Positions 62,835-64,000 of a stretch of DNA of 64,000 nt are shown in pieces (within the stretch, counting starts at the first letter, position 1; the number at the start of each line of letters is the position of its first letter). Source of the stretch: CAWHOW01 sp963831005 (GTDB lineage: Bacteria; Bacteroidota; Bacteroidia; Bacteroidales; CG2-30-32-10); the NCBI GenBank assembly GCA_963831005.1, contig CAWHOW010000022.1:33343-97342 (forward strand). Direction: 5' to 3'. The notes under the pieces were generated by a model. That model was not told the DNA's origin, did not search any database, and was given only the letters and a program-made list of their open reading frames with translations. The position numbers and the translations under genes are program-made.

Positions 62835-63971
62835 ATGAGTACTTATAGAGCTAAAATAATTACGATTGTATTTTTATGCATTTTGATATACCCTGTCATT
62901 GATCAAACATTTAAAATTACAAAAAGAAAACAAACGGATCAGGTTAAAAAAATAGTAAGATTTCCTTCTCTTGATACAAATAAATTAGATAGTATTCCAA
63001 AGCTATTTGAAGAATATTATAATGACAAATTCAGTTTACAAGATTTTCTGGTTTTTGCAAATAGTTATTTTAAAATAAAATGTCTGGGAGTATCTCCTGA
63101 CCCTGCTAAAGTTATTGTTGGGAGGAATGGTTGGTTGTTTTGGAGCGTTTCTACTGATAATTACAGGGGGCTGAAGCATTTTACAGATGATGAATTAAGA
63201 CAGTTAAAAATGATTTTAGATAAACGGGGCATTTGGTATAGGAGTAAGGGAATAAGGTTTTATTTTGCTATCCCACCGGATAAGGCTTCTGTTTACCCTG
63301 AATATATGCCGTCATGGATACAAAAAGTGACTCCTGTTACTATCTATGATCAGGTTGTAACACTATTTAAGAATGATACTCTTGTTCCTGTCATTGATCT
63401 ACGTGATGCCCTAATAAAAATAAAGAGAAATAATTTGTTATTATATCATAAAATTGACCACCACTGGAATGATGTTGGCGCTTTCTATGCTTACCAGGCA
63501 ATCATTAATAGGATTCGCATTGACTTTCCTCAAATTACTCCTTTGAAATGGGATGACTTTAAACTTGATACTACCGAAAGAATGACAAGGGGTAGTGAAG
63601 CTGAAATGTTAAACGTTTCTAAATTGTTTAATGCCAATTTTTTCAAATTAATAAAAAAGATTCCCACAAAATCACATGAGGGTACCAAAGCTAATTACAT
63701 CCCTCCTGATTGGTTTGCATATCCCAATGATTATGAGGTTGTGCGAGAACTAGATGGAAGTAAACTTCCTTATGCTTTTATTATAAGAGATTCTTATGCA
63801 GATTATTTATTTCAGTATTTTCAGGAAAATTTTAGGAAATGTAAATTTTTCTATGATTGCTGGATGTATCAGTTTAGTAAAAAAATAATTGAAAAAGAGA
63901 AACCTGATTTGGTCATTCTTATGCCATATGAATCCAATCTAAAACAAATTCTTAAATGCAGCGATGATTAA
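62835..63971 (+). CDS. AlgJ/AlgX-like O-acetyltransferase (SGNH-type)
   Basis: 378 residues with an N-terminal membrane anchor (about 7-23). GRNGWLFW, YFAIPPDKASVYPEYMP, HKIDHHWNDVGAFYAY (catalytic Asp-His pair DHHWN) and IRDSYADYLFQYF (the Ser) match the AlgJ/AlgX/DltD-like fold. Together with the MBOAT protein it would acetylate an exopolysaccharide or cell-wall polymer. The gene is complete. Confidence 0.88.
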   Translation: MSTYRAKIITIVFLCILIYPVIDQTFKITKRKQTDQVKKIVRFPSLDTNKLDSIPKLFEEYYNDKFSLQDFLVFANSYFKIKCLGVSPDPAKVIVGRNGWLFWSVSTDNYRGLKHFTDDELRQLKMILDKRGIWYRSKGIRFYFAIPPDKASVYPEYMPSWIQKVTPVTIYDQVVTLFKNDTLVPVIDLRDALIKIKRNNLLLYHKIDHHWNDVGAFYAYQAIINRIRIDFPQITPLKWDDFKLDTTERMTRGSEAEMLNVSKLFNANFFKLIKKIPTKSHEGTKANYIPPDWFAYPNDYEVVRELDGSKLPYAFIIRDSYADYLFQYFQENFRKCKFFYDCWMYQFSKKIIEKEKPDLVILMPYESNLKQILKCSDD

Positions 63972-63982
63972 TATTCTTTTTG

Positions 63983-63990
63983 TACTTTCG
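63983..63990 (+). promoter_or_regulatory. Possible -7 box of the next gene outside the window
   Basis: TACTTTCG, one mismatch from TAnnTTTG, 12 bp after the AlgJ-like stop. The gene it would serve is beyond the edge. Confidence 0.3.
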
Positions 63991-64000
63991 CATTTATAAT

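Overview
The window reads as a chromosomal piece of a low-GC Bacteroidota genome. Support comes from several T9SS type A C-terminal sorting domains, lipoproteins with a Cys lipobox, SusD-free surface genes with FISUMP/Lcl-like domains, promoters of the Bacteroidota type (TTG/TTTG, 18 bp, TAnnTTTG), and an 11-gene nuo operon without nuoEFG. No rRNA or tRNA gene, CRISPR array, prophage or full insertion sequence was seen.

Layout. 1-5022: the 3' part of a very large PAS/GAF hybrid histidine kinase, and a convergent Hpt gene that overlaps it by 4 bp. 5420-17670: two secreted papain-like (C1A) proteases that each carry an N-terminal chagasin-like domain and a T9SS tail. The first is about 3,300 codons long, mostly Ig/PKD-like repeats, and is broken in its N-terminal domain and again at 11967. 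17858-23742: an NAD-linked group 3d [NiFe]-hydrogenase operon (hoxFUYH, maturation protease, rex) with a perfect Rex operator at the promoter. 23919-30869: accessory genes, a MITE-like insertion with target duplication inside a lipoprotein signal peptide, a 42-bp minisatellite and a porin remnant. 31095-42026: nuoABCD-HIJKLMN, with a frameshift in nuoC and an inverted-repeat-flanked four-helix-bundle gene between nuoC and nuoD.

42082-53965 is a redox/nitric-oxide region. Two Fe-S-type Rrf2 regulators share one palindromic operator, and the first also has a perfect Rex box. Behind the second lie a ferredoxin-like protein, a HEAT protein, a quinol NO reductase, two hemerythrin-like proteins, a cupin and a YgbA-family protein. 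Between them sit a decayed collagen-like gene, an NAD(P)-binding protein and two more 21-bp arrays. 53993-63971: a FISUMP lipoprotein, a four-gene envelope operon ending in a membrane glycosyltransferase, and an MBOAT plus AlgJ/AlgX-like acetylation pair.

How they fit together. Rex (NADH/NAD+ sensing) probably controls the NAD-reducing hydrogenase and one Rrf2 regulator. The Rrf2 pair probably autoregulates and links NO/redox stress to the norB cluster. The most unusual structures are four intergenic tandem arrays of unrelated sequence that share a 21-bp period (or 42 bp). Three of them are flanked by inverted repeats, which suggests a class of element rather than chance. Several genes have frameshifts in simple sequence (A8, ATATAT), so read-level verification matters.
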